NCBI GenBank assembly: GCA_020283715.1
Contig: JAIQCW010000062.1
Span: forward strand, 46,671-110,670
Source: Cytauxzoon felis
Taxonomy: Eukaryota; Apicomplexa; Aconoidasida; Piroplasmida; Theileriidae
DNA: 64,000 bases
Direction of reading: 5' to 3'
A model generated the notes under the pieces. That model made no database searches, was not told the origin of the DNA, and was given only the letters and a program-made list of their open reading frames with translations. This document shows positions 1 to 11,278 of this stretch, piece by piece; position 1 is the stretch's first letter; each line of letters starts with the position of its first letter. The position numbers were made by a program, and so were the translations under genes.

Positions 1-544
1 TTTATTTGAAGTGTGTAGCACCTGTATATATAGTCCATCAGACTATATATACAACCTAAAATGATAGAATATAACTAATACAACATTAAATAATTTAATA
101 TAAATTTATATTCATAAGTTAACCACATATTTCAAACGATCTTCATCAATTAATAAAAATATAAGGTGGTATGGGCTAGACGGGACCTGGACATAAACTC
201 AGTTGCCTTAGAATGTGATTTATAAACTAATTATAGTGAAAAATGAAATTCATCCAATTATCCCATCTTAATGAAGTAATTTTTCATGATATATAATCTA
301 TTATTCGCGATTTAATGTGTAAATGACGATTATAATTTGGTATGTCATTCCCCATTAACAACGGTACATAAAATTACTTGGTTTACCCAGTATTTTTAAT
401 TATTCCTTAAAAAAAGAAAATTTAAATTACATAAATTTTCGTTGATGATAGAAATCTTATTTATGTTTAATATTTAATTATGGTGTATTAAAATTTACTT
501 TTTTAAATTTCGTAGAATTTTCCTATATACCACCGTACCTCACT
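1..544. other. AT-rich upstream region of MCM7
   Basis: No coding exon, RNA gene or PME is visible in these bases. The stretch is AT-rich and ends a few bases before the MCM7 start codon, so it probably holds the MCM7 promoter and leader. The only structured item is the short perfect hairpin listed separately near the left edge. Confidence 0.5.
24..52. repeat. Perfect 12-bp inverted repeat with 5-nt loop
   Basis: Arms GTATATATAGTC (24-35) and GACTATATATAC (41-52) are exact reverse complements around CATCA. It is unrelated to the PME modules. It could be a transcript 3'-end hairpin of a gene to the left, or chance in AT-rich DNA. No function is assigned. Confidence 0.6.
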
Positions 545-3500
545 ATGGAGTTGACTTCTGAAGAAGCACAAATGCGTGTATCCTTATTAGGTACACATAC
601 GAAGGCATTCATCACATTTTTTGAGGAGTATACATCGTCTGATGTCAATGTGGAATCTGTAGATAAATATATGCCTTGGGGTGAAAAGATTTATAAAAAT
701 CAATTGGTATGCCCTATTTTACTATAAATATATAATTATCTATTACTAATTTTAGCAAGAGATCAAGAATGGTACAAGAAAAATACTCTCAGTTTATTTA
801 GACGATATTAGACAGGTAAAATTTACACAAAAATTACCATTTTATACTTTAAAACTAACATTTACAGTATTTCTTAAAAGATATAAATGATCATTTAGTA
901 TATGAAGGATTAATGTTAAATACGTATCGTTATTTGGAATTATTATACTCAGCTGCTGATGCCGTTATTGATACATTGGAGAAACGTGTCAATCAACAGG
1001 TAAATTCACTAGAAATGTATTAATCTTATCCTGCAGAATGGTATGAATAACTCCAACGTATTTGATCATATCGATGAACTGAGGTATAGAATATTTATAA
1101 TCCATCTCATTACTCTTCTTATAGAGATAACAGAATGAAACAGAATAGATTACCAGTTTATCTACGCGCTAATTTGTATGTTACTTTCTTACACAAATCT
1201 TACTTATCATCTCAGTGAAATCCAACTTGTACCAGGAGAGGAAGATGACGTTAATAAAATGAAAAATGTCAATGCAGATACAGTCGGTGCACTAAGTCTC
1301 ATAGAAGTCGATGTGACAAGGGTCGGATCAGTCAAACCAAGAATCAAAGTCGCCACATATGAATGTGATTCTTGCCATACACACTCTTACAAAGCCGTAT
1401 GTTTATTGAAGGGATAATACGACTATACACATGAGCTCCATTACTACTCTTCATTCCATCTGAGGTCGTCCTGCCGTCAGCTCTTTTAATTATCTCCCCG
1501 TAAACGGTAATGCCACTCCCGGAGATCGTAGCGGAAGAGAAGGTGTAGATGAAATCAGGAGTAGTACTAGACCTCAAGTGGAACCCGAAGCTGATCTAAG
1601 GGAAGCGGAGGGGGAAGTAAATAGAAGAGGCCACCACGCCTAGTGGAAAGTAAGGTGTAGAAGATAGTAGACAGAGACTAGTCGGTAGACAATAGCTTAC
1701 TCACATCATTCCTATGGGGTTTATATTTATAAAATAGGTTGAGGGTCCGACATTTATGCCATTATCGGATTGTATAAACTGTGTATCTACGAAGAATGCT
1801 AAGGGGACGCTAAAATTTCATCCAAAATTGAGTAAATTTGAGAAGTATCAGGATATACGTGTACAAGAGCCATTGATATATTTGGAGGAGGGTGAGATGC
1901 CGAAATCATTACAGTGTGAAGTATCTGGTGAATTAACGCAGCAATTAAGACCAGGCGATTCTGTTATGTTGTATGGTGTACTGTTACCTGTTGTACAAAA
2001 ATCATATAATAAACATCGATTTGTACTATTAGCTGATAAGATATTCAAGATTGTACACCTTAAACAGCTTAAAAAAACTGTAGACAGACCATCACAAATA
2101 CATTCCGATCTTGCAAAGTTTGTTCATATACATCACCTCTTATAGCTTACCACTTTAGAAAAATTGAAGAACTCAAATCTGATCCCGAATTATACGAACG
2201 ACTAGCGTACAGCATTGCACCAGAAATCTATGGACACGAAGATGTTAAGAAGGCACTCCTACTGCAACTCGTACGTTTATACCGTGTGCTTAATAGATCT
2301 TGCTTATGAACAAGTTGCTGTCTCCTCCACCTGAGGTTGAAGTCCTGCCGTCAGCTTCTCTATTTACCTCCCCCTTCGCTTCCCTGAGATCAGCTACGGG
2401 TAGTCCACTTGAGGTCCAATCCTCATTATTGCCACGATCTCCGGGAGTGGTTATACCGTTTACGGGGAGGTAATTAGGAGAGGCTCCACGCCGAGTGGGA
2501 GGAGAGTTGGATTGGACCTCAGTTGGAGGAGCTCATGAAGTTAAAAATATGGATATGGTTGGATTACAACTTAAACTTCCCCTCAAATGATGCATATATT
2601 TGTAGATTGGCGGGTGTTCACGTGAAAAGAAGGATGGAGGTCATATAAGAGGGAATATACATATATTATTGCTTGGTGATCCGGGTGTGGCAAAGAGTCA
2701 ATTATTGAAGAAAGTATGCTCTATATCACCTCGTGGTGTATATACTACTGGTAAGGGTAGTAGTAGTACTGGTTTAACCGCTGGTATTATAAAGGATCCA
2801 TCAACTGGTGAAACCGTATTGGAGGGTGGTGCATTGGTATTGGCTGATACGGGTTTATGTTGTATTGATGAATTTGATAAGATGGACGACTATGATCGTT
2901 CTGCTATATATGAAGTTATGGAACAACAGACTATATCTATAGCTAAAGCTGGTCATTGTAGTTCAATGTCTGCTAGATCTGCTGTATTAGCGGCAGCAAA
3001 TCCAGTATCTGGTATTTATGATGTCAAGAAGAGCGTTTTTGCTAATATGAATCTTCCTGCTGCCTTGTTAACTAGATTTGATTTACAATTTCTATTACTT
3101 GATCGTCCAGATCGTTCAAAGGATTCTCAATTAGCTGAACATGTCATCGATATCATGAAAAATGGCTCACAATCTGTGATGAGAAACACTTCATCTTCTG
3201 CTAAATATGATGTTGTAGATAAGGAGGTAATGAGGGCTTATATATCTTTAGCTAAAGAGTATGAACCAAAAATGTCTCAGGAAATACTTGAACGTGCTGC
3301 CGATTGGTATGTAGCAACTAGACAGGCTGAACAACAACAAGAGTTATACAACGACGATAGGTGTAGTTACACTACACCGAGATCTATGCTTGCTATACTA
3401 CGTATATCACAGGTATGATAAAAATTAACTTATAATTTACCCCATTTAGGCATTGGCTAGATTAAGATTTAGTAATGAGATTATATTGGAGGATTTTGAA

Positions 3501-3850
3501 GAGGCTATAAGATTAACTGAGCAAATGCGTAATAGTCTTACGGAAGCTCTTAATGAAAGGAGATTAAGAAAGAAATCTAGCCCCACATCTCAAGTTATGT
3601 ATATATTAAGGTATGAATTAACTATTTTTTACTTATTAACCTCCAAATTATCAGGCATATGAGGGATGGTTTACGTCGATCTGCAGAATGGGATGGCTGG
3701 TTATCTATAAATGATGTAGAACAGCAGATATTGGCATCAGGTTTGCGTAAGAAAGATTTAAAGAATACGATTGAAAAATATAAGCAATTAGCTGTATTAG
3801 TATTGGGTGCTAATGATACTAAATTAGCATTCCCAGAAGATATTAAATAA
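545..3850 (+). CDS. MCM7: DNA replication licensing factor MCM7 (11 exons)
   Basis: Subunit of the MCM2-7 replicative helicase, acting in the nucleus at origins and forks. Eleven exons give consistent phases and about 762 aa: 545-706, 756-815, 868-999, 1037-1083, 1125-1175, 1216-1396, 1738-2117, 2159-2270, 2606-3412, 3450-3610, 3655-3850. Two CxxC pairs (ECDSC, then DCINC) form the MCM zinc finger and are split by intron 6. Walker A GDPGVAKS lies near residue 400, Walker B CCIDEFD near 460 and the arginine finger LTRFD near 530. The stretch [20 protein letters not shown] and the [10 protein letters not shown] box fit MCM7 better than other paralogues. Length is close to the usual 720-800 aa. 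Introns 6 and 8 (about 340 nt) are far longer than the others (35-52 nt) because each contains a PME. Assignment is firm; exon edges come from GT/AG and frame logic. Confidence 0.93.
1455..1649 (+). repeat. PME in MCM7 intron 6
   Basis: Host-sense copy. It carries the TT hairpin CCGT/ACGG, L11-fixed with one arm mismatch (GCCAC/GTAGC), L11-variable GCT/AGC and a border hairpin in the CCACGCCTAGTGG form. It lies wholly inside an intron between the two zinc-finger CxxC pairs. Confidence 0.85.
2326..2529 (-). repeat. PME in MCM7 intron 8, antisense
   Basis: Antisense to the host. Left end CCACCTGAGGTT, L11-variable GCT/AGC, L11-fixed intact, TT hairpin CCGT/ACGG, right end ACCTCAGTTGG. It shows that intronic copies may lie in either orientation, unlike exonic ones. 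Confidence 0.85.
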
Positions 3851-4025
3851 ATATTAACAAGTCAATATATAGTAATGAAATTATATAGGGTAAAATTCCC
3901 CCATTAAATAAAATTGTGGGAATTATCTTCATTATTTAAAATGAGGAATGAAAAATTTTGTAGCGATAAATGGTATAAAATTTCCCCATGAAATTATGTA
4001 TGAAGTATGTTACAGATGATATTCA

Positions 4026-4454
4026 TTACCATATTTGTCCATTTGTTTGTATTTTAAATTTACAATCAAGGAAGATATCCTTTAATAATATTGGTGTAAT
4101 TATTTTGTTATTAATTTTTCTTTTATATTTATCATTTACATACCAGATATTTTTGATATTTCTACCATTTATAGTGTTTTTTATGGTTAGATTATAGTCA
4201 CATAGTTTTGAATTGAAGTCGTTTTCATTTATTATCATATAATACTCTAGATATTTTTCAAGTATATTTAAATCAATATTGAAACCTAGTCTTTTGATGG
4301 CAATCAGTAACGATTGAGTTGTTAGTTGTTCATTATCATTGACGTTACCCATCAACTTTAGCAATTTATACATTTGATTGACTAATTCATCCACATTTTC
4401 CTTCAAATTATCATCGACTTTATATATGCTCTTTAATAATCTTCTACTAGACAT
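4026..4454 (-). CDS. Hypothetical protein, 142 aa
   Basis: Single open frame from an ATG, convergent with MCM7 and downstream of the formin on the same strand. The first half is helical and charged (LKENVDELVNQMYKLLKLMG), faintly like small Mediator subunits such as Med22, but too weak to name. The second half is Asn/Ile/Lys-rich. No PME insertion. The AT-rich 3' half could include unread splice sites, so the C-terminus is uncertain. Confidence 0.5.
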   Translation of the reverse strand: MSSRRLLKSIYKVDDNLKENVDELVNQMYKLLKLMGNVNDNEQLTTQSLLIAIKRLGFNIDLNILEKYLEYYMIINENDFNSKLCDYNLTIKNTINGRNIKNIWYVNDKYKRKINNKIITPILLKDIFLDCKFKIQTNGQIW

Positions 4455-4636
4455 TTATATACCAGAAGGATTGTAATTCAGAATACGTAGAGAGATTGAG
4501 TCTATGTCTGGAATAACAGGGGACAACGAAATTTATAGAATATAAAAGTAAATTTATAATATCTAACTTAAATTAAAAATTTATTATAATAATTTTATTT
4601 ATACTTCTACTTTACATCGCGTAACTTTATTATACA

Positions 4637-7600
4637 TCACTTTGTCTCATCAGGTATCACCTCATTCATGTTTTCACTACATTTTGTATCACTGCGCATC
4701 ACCGTATCACTCCTTCCAGTCGATATCCGCGCAGATTTATCTCCAGAGTTTTGTACTTCCTTCAACATTTTGTTTCTGGTGCGTGCATCCATGAATTTAT
4801 TAATGAATATATTTCTTTCATCTTCATTATTGATAGCGATTAGGAATTTATTAGGTTTCGATTGTACATCATTGAAAACACGTTTAACAGATCTAATTAA
4901 ATCACCAAGTATATTAAATATACCCTCTAATGGTAACGTAGTTTTATAATCCTCACCTAAATACTTCCATGTTTGTATTACAGAATCAAATATCTTATCT
5001 CTACGGCACGTTGCCTTATTTATACCGTCCTTACAATCATCTATTATTACATCCAATCTCCTCTTCACCTCAAATAATGGTAACGTACCACATCCAACAA
5101 CTTCCATAAATAACAACTCTTCATCCGATAAACCAATATATTTCATATCTTCCGATGAAACATCAAACTCTTTTATATTAACAGCAACATCGTTTCCATT
5201 TGCCGTTCCACCTGAGGTTACAATCCTACTCTCTTTTCCACTAAGCGTGGTGCCTTCTCTATTTACTTCCCCCTCCGCTTCCCTGAGATCAGCTACGGGT
5301 TCCACTTGAGGTCCAGTACTACTCCTCATTCCATCTACACCTACACTTCCGCCAAGATCTCCGGGAGTGGCTATACTCTTTAGAGATAGGTAATTGGAAG
5401 AGCTGACGGCAGGACTAACCTCGGATGGAGAAGATGTTGGGTCATTGTTAGGGGTAATATCAAGTGTGACATTATGTTCATTGCAATCGGTGGGTAATGG
5501 TTCGTTATCATTATTTCGTTTATATAGATTATTATCACCATGTTTTTTCAATGTATCATGTATTGATTGTGAGAAGTTGATGAGGAAGAGTATTTCATTT
5601 CTAATTTCATCTAAAAGTTCATTGATACCATTAGCGGATGTTTTTTCTGCAAGAAGTACATTACTGAGTGATTTATCGAGATTATTAAATGAGATGCTAG
5701 GAAATTTAATGGAGAGATTGATGAGTAAATAATGTAAAGATGAGATTTGATTATCAGATGATTTAAAATCTATTAATTTAATAGCAGATGTTATAGTAAA
5801 TCCTTGTATATGTAATAGATCAATATCACCATGATTAACAAAATTACCATAATGTAATATAGCAGAGAATAATATAGGTAATTGTTGATTGATTTCAATT
5901 TCATTACATGAATTTTGAAAAATATTTAATTGTTCATTAATTTTATCTATAATATTGCGATATTGCATCAAAAATTTTAAAATTCTTATTTTATAATTTA
6001 TTTTTGGTCTTGAAATTAATTTTAAAATATTTTGTTCTATATCTCTAAAATTATTCATTTTATTACCATCTTTTAATTTTATTTTAAATTTATCAATTTC
6101 ATTATCATTTGGTAATGATATATTAAGCTTATTTAAATTATCAATTGTTATTAATGATGAATCTATATCTAATTTATCTATAGCATTCAATAATTCATCA
6201 TAATATTCTATATTTGGAAATCTTAATACTATCCCCACATTTTGTGCTCTTTTACCATCTAATATCTCTATATATAATTTCTCCTTCTCTTTATTCTTTA
6301 ATTCCATCTTCTCATTACCATCATTTATATCAGGTTTCTTATCTCTTCTACCAAATAATTCTTTAACTATACCCATATCAAAATATGATTTATTATCATC
6401 TTTATTCATGTTCTCAAATATTGTTCCTTGTACTCTAGTACCTGATATCGTCTTCCAATGCAATTTTATACCTAATGGTGGGGGATTTTTACCCAATTTA
6501 CTAGACAAAATGTTGGGTACTTGTGGGGGTCTTCCTTTAGCAATGATTGTGGGGGGTAAAGGAGGTGGGGTACCTTTTTTGTAAGGGACAGGTGGTACAT
6601 TTTTCTTACAAGGTATTGATACATCAACTTTAACTGTAGGCCTTATACTTTCAACCAAAGGAGTATCATCAATTTCTTTATCAACATCCTTAACAATTGA
6701 AGTCCTGCCGTCTCCACCTGAGGTCGTCTTGCAGACAGCTTCTCTATTTACTTCCCCCTTCGCTTCCCCGAGATCAGCTACGGGTTCCACTTGAGGTCTA
6801 GTACTACTCTTGATTTCATCTACACCTTCTCTTCCGCCACGATCTCTGGGAGTGGCTTTACTCTTTAGAGATATTAAATTAGAAGAGCTCTCTGCAAGAG
6901 AAGGAGAGGTGGATTGGACCTCAGGTGGAGAGCTGACTACATTACTAACTTCTGGTTTAACATCATGTGTATGACTTTCAGTAGGCAATGATTCGATCAA
7001 TATATTCGTTCGTGTCACCTTTGGTGGTGGTATGAGTGTGGTAGGACTAATGATATTTAATTTTGTGCCTGTATGCTGCTGTTGATCATATTTCATGAAA
7101 TTTAAATCTTTTAATGGTACCATTACATCAGTAAATATTTGATTATCCTTCAATCTCCTATCCATCTCCTTTTCTATTTTTATATCAGTATAACCACGTC
7201 CTCCTACATCAAGATCTTCTTCCATCGATAACTCCCCATCTGAAATCTCAATCCCTTCTTCAATTTCCAACAAAGATCCATCTTTTCCCATACAAATACC
7301 ATCATCAACTCCTTTATTTAGTTCCCCCTTCGCTTCCCTGAGATCAGCTACGGGTAATCCACTTGAGGTTACATCCTTAACCTCGCCACGATCTCCGGGA
7401 GTGGCTCTACCCTTCAGGGATAGGTAATTGGAAGAGCTCTCTGCAAGAGGATGACTATACATTCCACTAATTTCAGCGTCTTTCTTCGTTTCTTTCTCAG
7501 GCATACGCAAATCGCTTATGGGTTTGAATTCTTCGGTTAGATCAATATTGAGTTCTTTGGTGTGATTTATTAGGAATTCAAGTGCATCACCATATTTATT

Positions 7601-10060
7601 ACATATTTTGAGAGATAATTCACACATTTCATATGATTGACTACATGCATCCATTAATGAATGGACTTGTGCCTCATCTACTTTAACTATATGATTATTA
7701 AGGAATGCTTGTATATCAGATTTAGGTGATCTCAATTTGGGTACAGTATTTATACCAATTTCACTGAATTCTACAGGTTCCAGTACTATATTTATCCTAC
7801 ACTGTGGTAAAACTATATAATTTGAATCCCATATATCCAAGTCACATCTCTGTACATCTATATTACCATTTATAAAACACGTATTGAAATTATATGTCGC
7901 TGCTAGACGCCTCGATAATTTCCTAGATGATACTACTATTCCAATAACTATATCTCCAAATAAATATACGTTCCGTTCCATACCATCTTTGCCCCTCGTA
8001 TAATCCAATGTTACATAATCATAACCACCCACACCAAATATTCTATCACTATCGTATCTATACTCATCCAATCCCGTAGGTCTTCCACCGGTGGTCCTAC
8101 CGTCAGCCCTTCCTTTTAGTTGTCCCTCCGCTTCCCTGAGATCAGCTGCGGGTTCCACTTGAGGTCCAATGACTATACCCTCTCCACTGCCACGATCTCC
8201 GGGAGTGGCTTTACCCATTTGGGATAGGTAATTGGAAGAGCTGTCTGCAAGACCTACGGTGGAGGCGAGTGGAACAGTACTATGAATATAAGTTGGACCT
8301 TTAGTGGAAGAAGGTTCACTCGATGCCTTCGCTCGTGCGACTTTGGAATGAGTCACGATATCATGTACAATAAGCCTATAATCTTCATGGCAGGATAATA
8401 ATTGTACATTATCATGTAAATCTCCACAACATTTACATTTATCGAATAGGATAGGGTTATATTTCCTGCAGGATTTTTTGGCGGTAATGATGTTATTTAA
8501 ATCTTCATTTGATATTGGTATATCAACATTGTAAACTTCGATTGAGAAGTCCATTCCGGGTATGAAAGTATTTATGAAATTGATGTATTTCAGCCGATAA
8601 CACTTAATATCTAAGACTTTATTTGTATTGTATAGACTATTATAATATGATAAATATCTCTTGTATGATGATGGCCAGGATGACATTGGTATTAACTTTG
8701 GTACATTCTCTAGCTCATTACGATTAATATACGTGTACATGTCGTCATTTTTAAATCTGCAACTATTCCTCCAGTCAAATGACGTTAGAATTATATTTTC
8801 TATATTAAATATATTTGAATTTTTATTAGTTGACAATGTTATACATGAAAATATTAAAAGTACGTTGAAATTTAACATAGGATAATTCAATATTGCATGA
8901 TTCCCCTTGTCATGGAAGTCCAACCAAAATAATATACTTGATACGCATGACAAAATATAAATCAATGATGGTAACCCTCTGCTATTCATTGGATATTCTA
9001 CTATTTGACGGCTGAAAATGTCATAATACTCTGATGATAATTTAAGGTTATTTGATGACAAATCCCATACTGTAAATTTCTGATATAATAATGTGTCATA
9101 ATCACAACCAAAATTGTCCAAATCATACATCAATCTGCCAACCGTCACCAATCTCCTCTTGTCTAAACATTTATCGTCAACTAATTTTAGAATGTATTCT
9201 ATATTTGAGTAGACATTGTTGTAAAAGGATGATAAAAACAATGTAGATATATCATTGTCATCTTTAAAATATTCATGGCATAATCTCTCAAATATCTTCA
9301 AGAATCCTATTATTTGACTCACATTATTGCGGACACTCTTTATCTTTGTAGGTAATCTCCATGGTGATCTCATTGCTATCACCCTTGTCCCAAACGTATG
9401 CAATAACGGTGGTATTATCTCATTTATGCTGTTCACTATTCTTAACCTACTATTATTCACTATGAAGTTGCTAGCTGATGAAGGATAAATAAGATTAGGG
9501 TCTCTGTTATTTCCTGGTGAATGATGAATGAAATTTGGATCATTAAATTTAGGGGGATGGAGGTTGATGTCTGAACTACTAAGATTTAACGTGGTATCTT
9601 TTGATCTTGGTACATGAACTTCATCATTACCTCTAGACGTTGGAGTAATGTCCATTAGCCTAGATATTGGAGTAGGTTCACGGCATCCACCAGACATAAG
9701 AAATCCATCACCCGGAATAGGTGTTATCGCATGATGGATATTTCTCACAGATGGTGGAGTGATATCACCTCTCCTAGGAATAGAATAATCATCATGGTAC
9801 CTGGGAGGAGTTAAAAGACCATTGTAAAGGTTAGCGGCAGGATAATTGAGGCTATGATTATATTTATACCTTTCAATAGGTGATGTACCAGACGATGAAG
9901 GTAAATAGACAAATTTTTTATTACCAGATATTGCTTTAATATTATCATCTAATATATTTGCCCTAATAGATTCATTAACAAAGCCTTTAGGTATAAATCT
10001 ATTAGTACTACCACCATTATCATCCTTTGAACATTTGTGTCTATTAAAATTCAATTCCAT
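4637..10060 (-). CDS. Formin (FH2 domain) protein, 1807 aa, with four in-frame PMEs
   Basis: Actin nucleator/elongator of the formin family. A short FH1-like proline tract (PPVPYKKGTPPPLPP, about residues 1153-1170) precedes FH2, which starts near 1193 with the lasso/knob signature LHWKTISG. Typical FH2 helices follow (VGIVLRF; LPILFSAILHYGNFVNHG; GFTITSAIKLIDFKS). The first 600 residues show no recognised domain. Four PME-derived segments interrupt the protein at about residues 595-659, 870-917, 1044-1120 and 1543-1618. The last one separates the main FH2 body from its C-terminal helices (VVGCGTLPLFEVKRRL onward), so it lies within or at the edge of FH2. All four read in the same frame ([23 protein letters not shown]). 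No splice site is needed; start is the first ATG of the frame. Apicomplexan formins are usually very large, which fits. Confidence 0.85.
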   Translation of the reverse strand: MELNFNRHKCSKDDNGGSTNRFIPKGFVNESIRANILDDNIKAISGNKKFVYLPSSSGTSPIERYKYNHSLNYPAANLYNGLLTPPRYHDDYSIPRRGDITPPSVRNIHHAITPIPGDGFLMSGGCREPTPISRLMDITPTSRGNDEVHVPRSKDTTLNLSSSDINLHPPKFNDPNFIHHSPGNNRDPNLIYPSSASNFIVNNSRLRIVNSINEIIPPLLHTFGTRVIAMRSPWRLPTKIKSVRNNVSQIIGFLKIFERLCHEYFKDDNDISTLFLSSFYNNVYSNIEYILKLVDDKCLDKRRLVTVGRLMYDLDNFGCDYDTLLYQKFTVWDLSSNNLKLSSEYYDIFSRQIVEYPMNSRGLPSLIYILSCVSSILFWLDFHDKGNHAILNYPMLNFNVLLIFSCITLSTNKNSNIFNIENIILTSFDWRNSCRFKNDDMYTYINRNELENVPKLIPMSSWPSSYKRYLSYYNSLYNTNKVLDIKCYRLKYINFINTFIPGMDFSIEVYNVDIPISNEDLNNIITAKKSCRKYNPILFDKCKCCGDLHDNVQLLSCHEDYRLIVHDIVTHSKVARAKASSEPSSTKGPTYIHSTVPLASTVGLADSSSNYLSQMGKATPGDRGSGEGIVIGPQVEPAADLREAEGQLKGRADGRTTGGRPTGLDEYRYDSDRIFGVGGYDYVTLDYTRGKDGMERNVYLFGDIVIGIVVSSRKLSRRLAATYNFNTCFINGNIDVQRCDLDIWDSNYIVLPQCRINIVLEPVEFSEIGINTVPKLRSPKSDIQAFLNNHIVKVDEAQVHSLMDACSQSYEMCELSLKICNKYGDALEFLINHTKELNIDLTEEFKPISDLRMPEKETKKDAEISGMYSHPLAESSSNYLSLKGRATPGDRGEVKDVTSSGLPVADLREAKGELNKGVDDGICMGKDGSLLEIEEGIEISDGELSMEEDLDVGGRGYTDIKIEKEMDRRLKDNQIFTDVMVPLKDLNFMKYDQQQHTGTKLNIISPTTLIPPPKVTRTNILIESLPTESHTHDVKPEVSNVVSSPPEVQSTSPSLAESSSNLISLKSKATPRDRGGREGVDEIKSSTRPQVEPVADLGEAKGEVNREAVCKTTSGGDGRTSIVKDVDKEIDDTPLVESIRPTVKVDVSIPCKKNVPPVPYKKGTPPPLPPTIIAKGRPPQVPNILSSKLGKNPPPLGIKLHWKTISGTRVQGTIFENMNKDDNKSYFDMGIVKELFGRRDKKPDINDGNEKMELKNKEKEKLYIEILDGKRAQNVGIVLRFPNIEYYDELLNAIDKLDIDSSLITIDNLNKLNISLPNDNEIDKFKIKLKDGNKMNNFRDIEQNILKLISRPKINYKIRILKFLMQYRNIIDKINEQLNIFQNSCNEIEINQQLPILFSAILHYGNFVNHGDIDLLHIQGFTITSAIKLIDFKSSDNQISSLHYLLINLSIKFPSISFNNLDKSLSNVLLAEKTSANGINELLDEIRNEILFLINFSQSIHDTLKKHGDNNLYKRNNDNEPLPTDCNEHNVTLDITPNNDPTSSPSEVSPAVSSSNYLSLKSIATPGDLGGSVGVDGMRSSTGPQVEPVADLREAEGEVNREGTTLSGKESRIVTSGGTANGNDVAVNIKEFDVSSEDMKYIGLSDEELLFMEVVGCGTLPLFEVKRRLDVIIDDCKDGINKATCRRDKIFDSVIQTWKYLGEDYKTTLPLEGIFNILGDLIRSVKRVFNDVQSKPNKFLIAINNEDERNIFINKFMDARTRNKMLKEVQNSGDKSARISTGRSDTVMRSDTKCSENMNEVIPDETK
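5207..5430 (-). repeat. PME in formin exon, FH2 C-terminal part
   Basis: Exonic, host-sense. End CCACCTGAGGT, border hairpin in the GCGTGGTGCC form, L11-variable GCT/AGC (5277-5293), L11-fixed, TT hairpin CTCT/AGAG, then GAGCTGACGGCAGGAC. Frame stays open. Confidence 0.85.
6701..6930 (-). repeat. PME in formin exon
   Basis: Exonic, host-sense, just upstream (in the protein) of the FH1-like tract. L11-variable GCT/AGC, L11-fixed, TT hairpin CTCT/AGAG and a TGC hairpin of the CTCT/AGAG allele. Ends with ACCTCAGGTGG. Confidence 0.85.
7311..7450 (-). repeat. Short PME in formin exon
   Basis: Exonic, host-sense, lacking both outer CCACCTGAGGTC ends. L11-variable GCT/AGC and TT hairpin allele CCCT/AGGG are present, showing that truncated copies are also kept in frame. 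Confidence 0.8.
8083..8275 (-). repeat. PME in formin exon with rare TT-hairpin allele
   Basis: Exonic, host-sense. The TT hairpin is CCCA-TT-TGGG, changing the coded residues from LKS to QMG while keeping four paired bases. TGC hairpin GTCT/AGAC and border module at the right. Confidence 0.85.
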
Positions 10061-10307
10061 TTATATATACAGCACTAACATTTATAAAAATTAACTGTAA
10101 CATGATTAATTATTCAATATCTATATAATTAATGTGTGGATATCATCAATATATAGCATCGACGTAATCACTCCACACATTACTCTAATTATGGACCATT
10201 ATCATGTATCTATTCATAAAATTACGATATTAATAAGATACGTTACATATAAGATCTAAATTTTCAGTAAACTGATTCACAAGGTCGTGAGTGTCTCTTC
10301 CTACCCA

Positions 10308-10592
10308 TTTCCACACGAGAACATTCCTTTGTCTTGCAGATATCTTCTCTATTTATTTCCCCTTCCAGCTCCCTAGATCTTTTTCATGTAATCCACTTGA
10401 GGTCCATCATACCCACTCGCCGTGGCGGCCTTCTCTATTTATCTCTCCCTCCGCTTCCCTGAGATCAGCTACGGGTAATCCACTTGAGGTCCAATTACTA
10501 TACTTAGGCCACGATCTCTGGGAGTGGCTTTACTCTTTAGAGATAGATAATTGGAAGAGCTGACGGCAGGACTAAGAGAGTTGTATTGGAAG
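10308..10592 (-). repeat. Compound PME between genes
   Basis: Lies between the formin 5' end and the next minus-strand gene. Two L11-variable modules follow each other: a decayed AGC copy near 10372, then GCT/AGC. L11-fixed and TT hairpin CTCT/AGAG follow. It looks like two partial elements joined. The remaining bases of 10061-10639 are AT-rich with no visible gene. Confidence 0.75.
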
Positions 10593-10639
10593 ACAAGGTC
10601 GTACTAATCTTCGACGGAACAGATATTAATTATTTTGGC

Positions 10640-11134
10640 TTATTCCCGGTTAATGATTTCAACTTTAAATTTACTTGAAATGTGATTTGAGGGATTTATA
10701 AAGTTGTCATTATGTTTGGAGCAATTGATGAATTTCGTATCGATGTTTGCGTGTAGAAATATCATACCGTTTACGACTATGACGGGTACATGTAATACCA
10801 TAAAGGTATTGTCTACTAACATTAGATCCTTATCTACTTCTTTATTAATTATGAAATTGACAGTACCTGTAGGATCACCGGCTAAATACAAATTGAAATG
10901 ATTCCTATAATATCCATTTAGTATATTCAGATCTTTATTACTTTCAAACTGTAAAACTATATTTATTACTCTGTTCATATAATTAGGTATCGATTTATAA
11001 TTGCATTTCAGCTGCAATATCGATGGTATTTCGGCCACTGTCTTAAACTCATTCTTCAATAGCTCAAAATCCGACTTCAATTCCAATGCCTTCAATAATA
11101 ACAATTCTGTACCCTCATAATATTTGATGTTCAT
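10640..11134 (-). CDS. Hypothetical protein, 164 aa
   Basis: Single ATG-initiated frame, divergent from the polyprenyl synthase with about 145 bp between starts. The middle has alternating hydrophobic strands (VNFIINKEVDKDLMLVDNTFMVLHVPVIVVNGMIF) suggesting a beta-rich domain; the N-terminus is helical. I do not recognise the family. No membrane segment or signal peptide is evident and no PME interrupts it. Confidence 0.6.
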   Translation of the reverse strand: MNIKYYEGTELLLLKALELKSDFELLKNEFKTVAEIPSILQLKCNYKSIPNYMNRVINIVLQFESNKDLNILNGYYRNHFNLYLAGDPTGTVNFIINKEVDKDLMLVDNTFMVLHVPVIVVNGMIFLHANIDTKFINCSKHNDNFINPSNHISSKFKVEIINRE

Positions 11135-11278
11135 TTTACCAATGTATTCTCATCTTGAGGGAGATTGATACGTTTTCAACTGAAGAATATCATAATGTGT
11201 AATGTGTAAGGTACATCATATCATCCCATTACATCATCCCATTATAAATGTATAATATTGTCTTTTATACCTCTAAAA

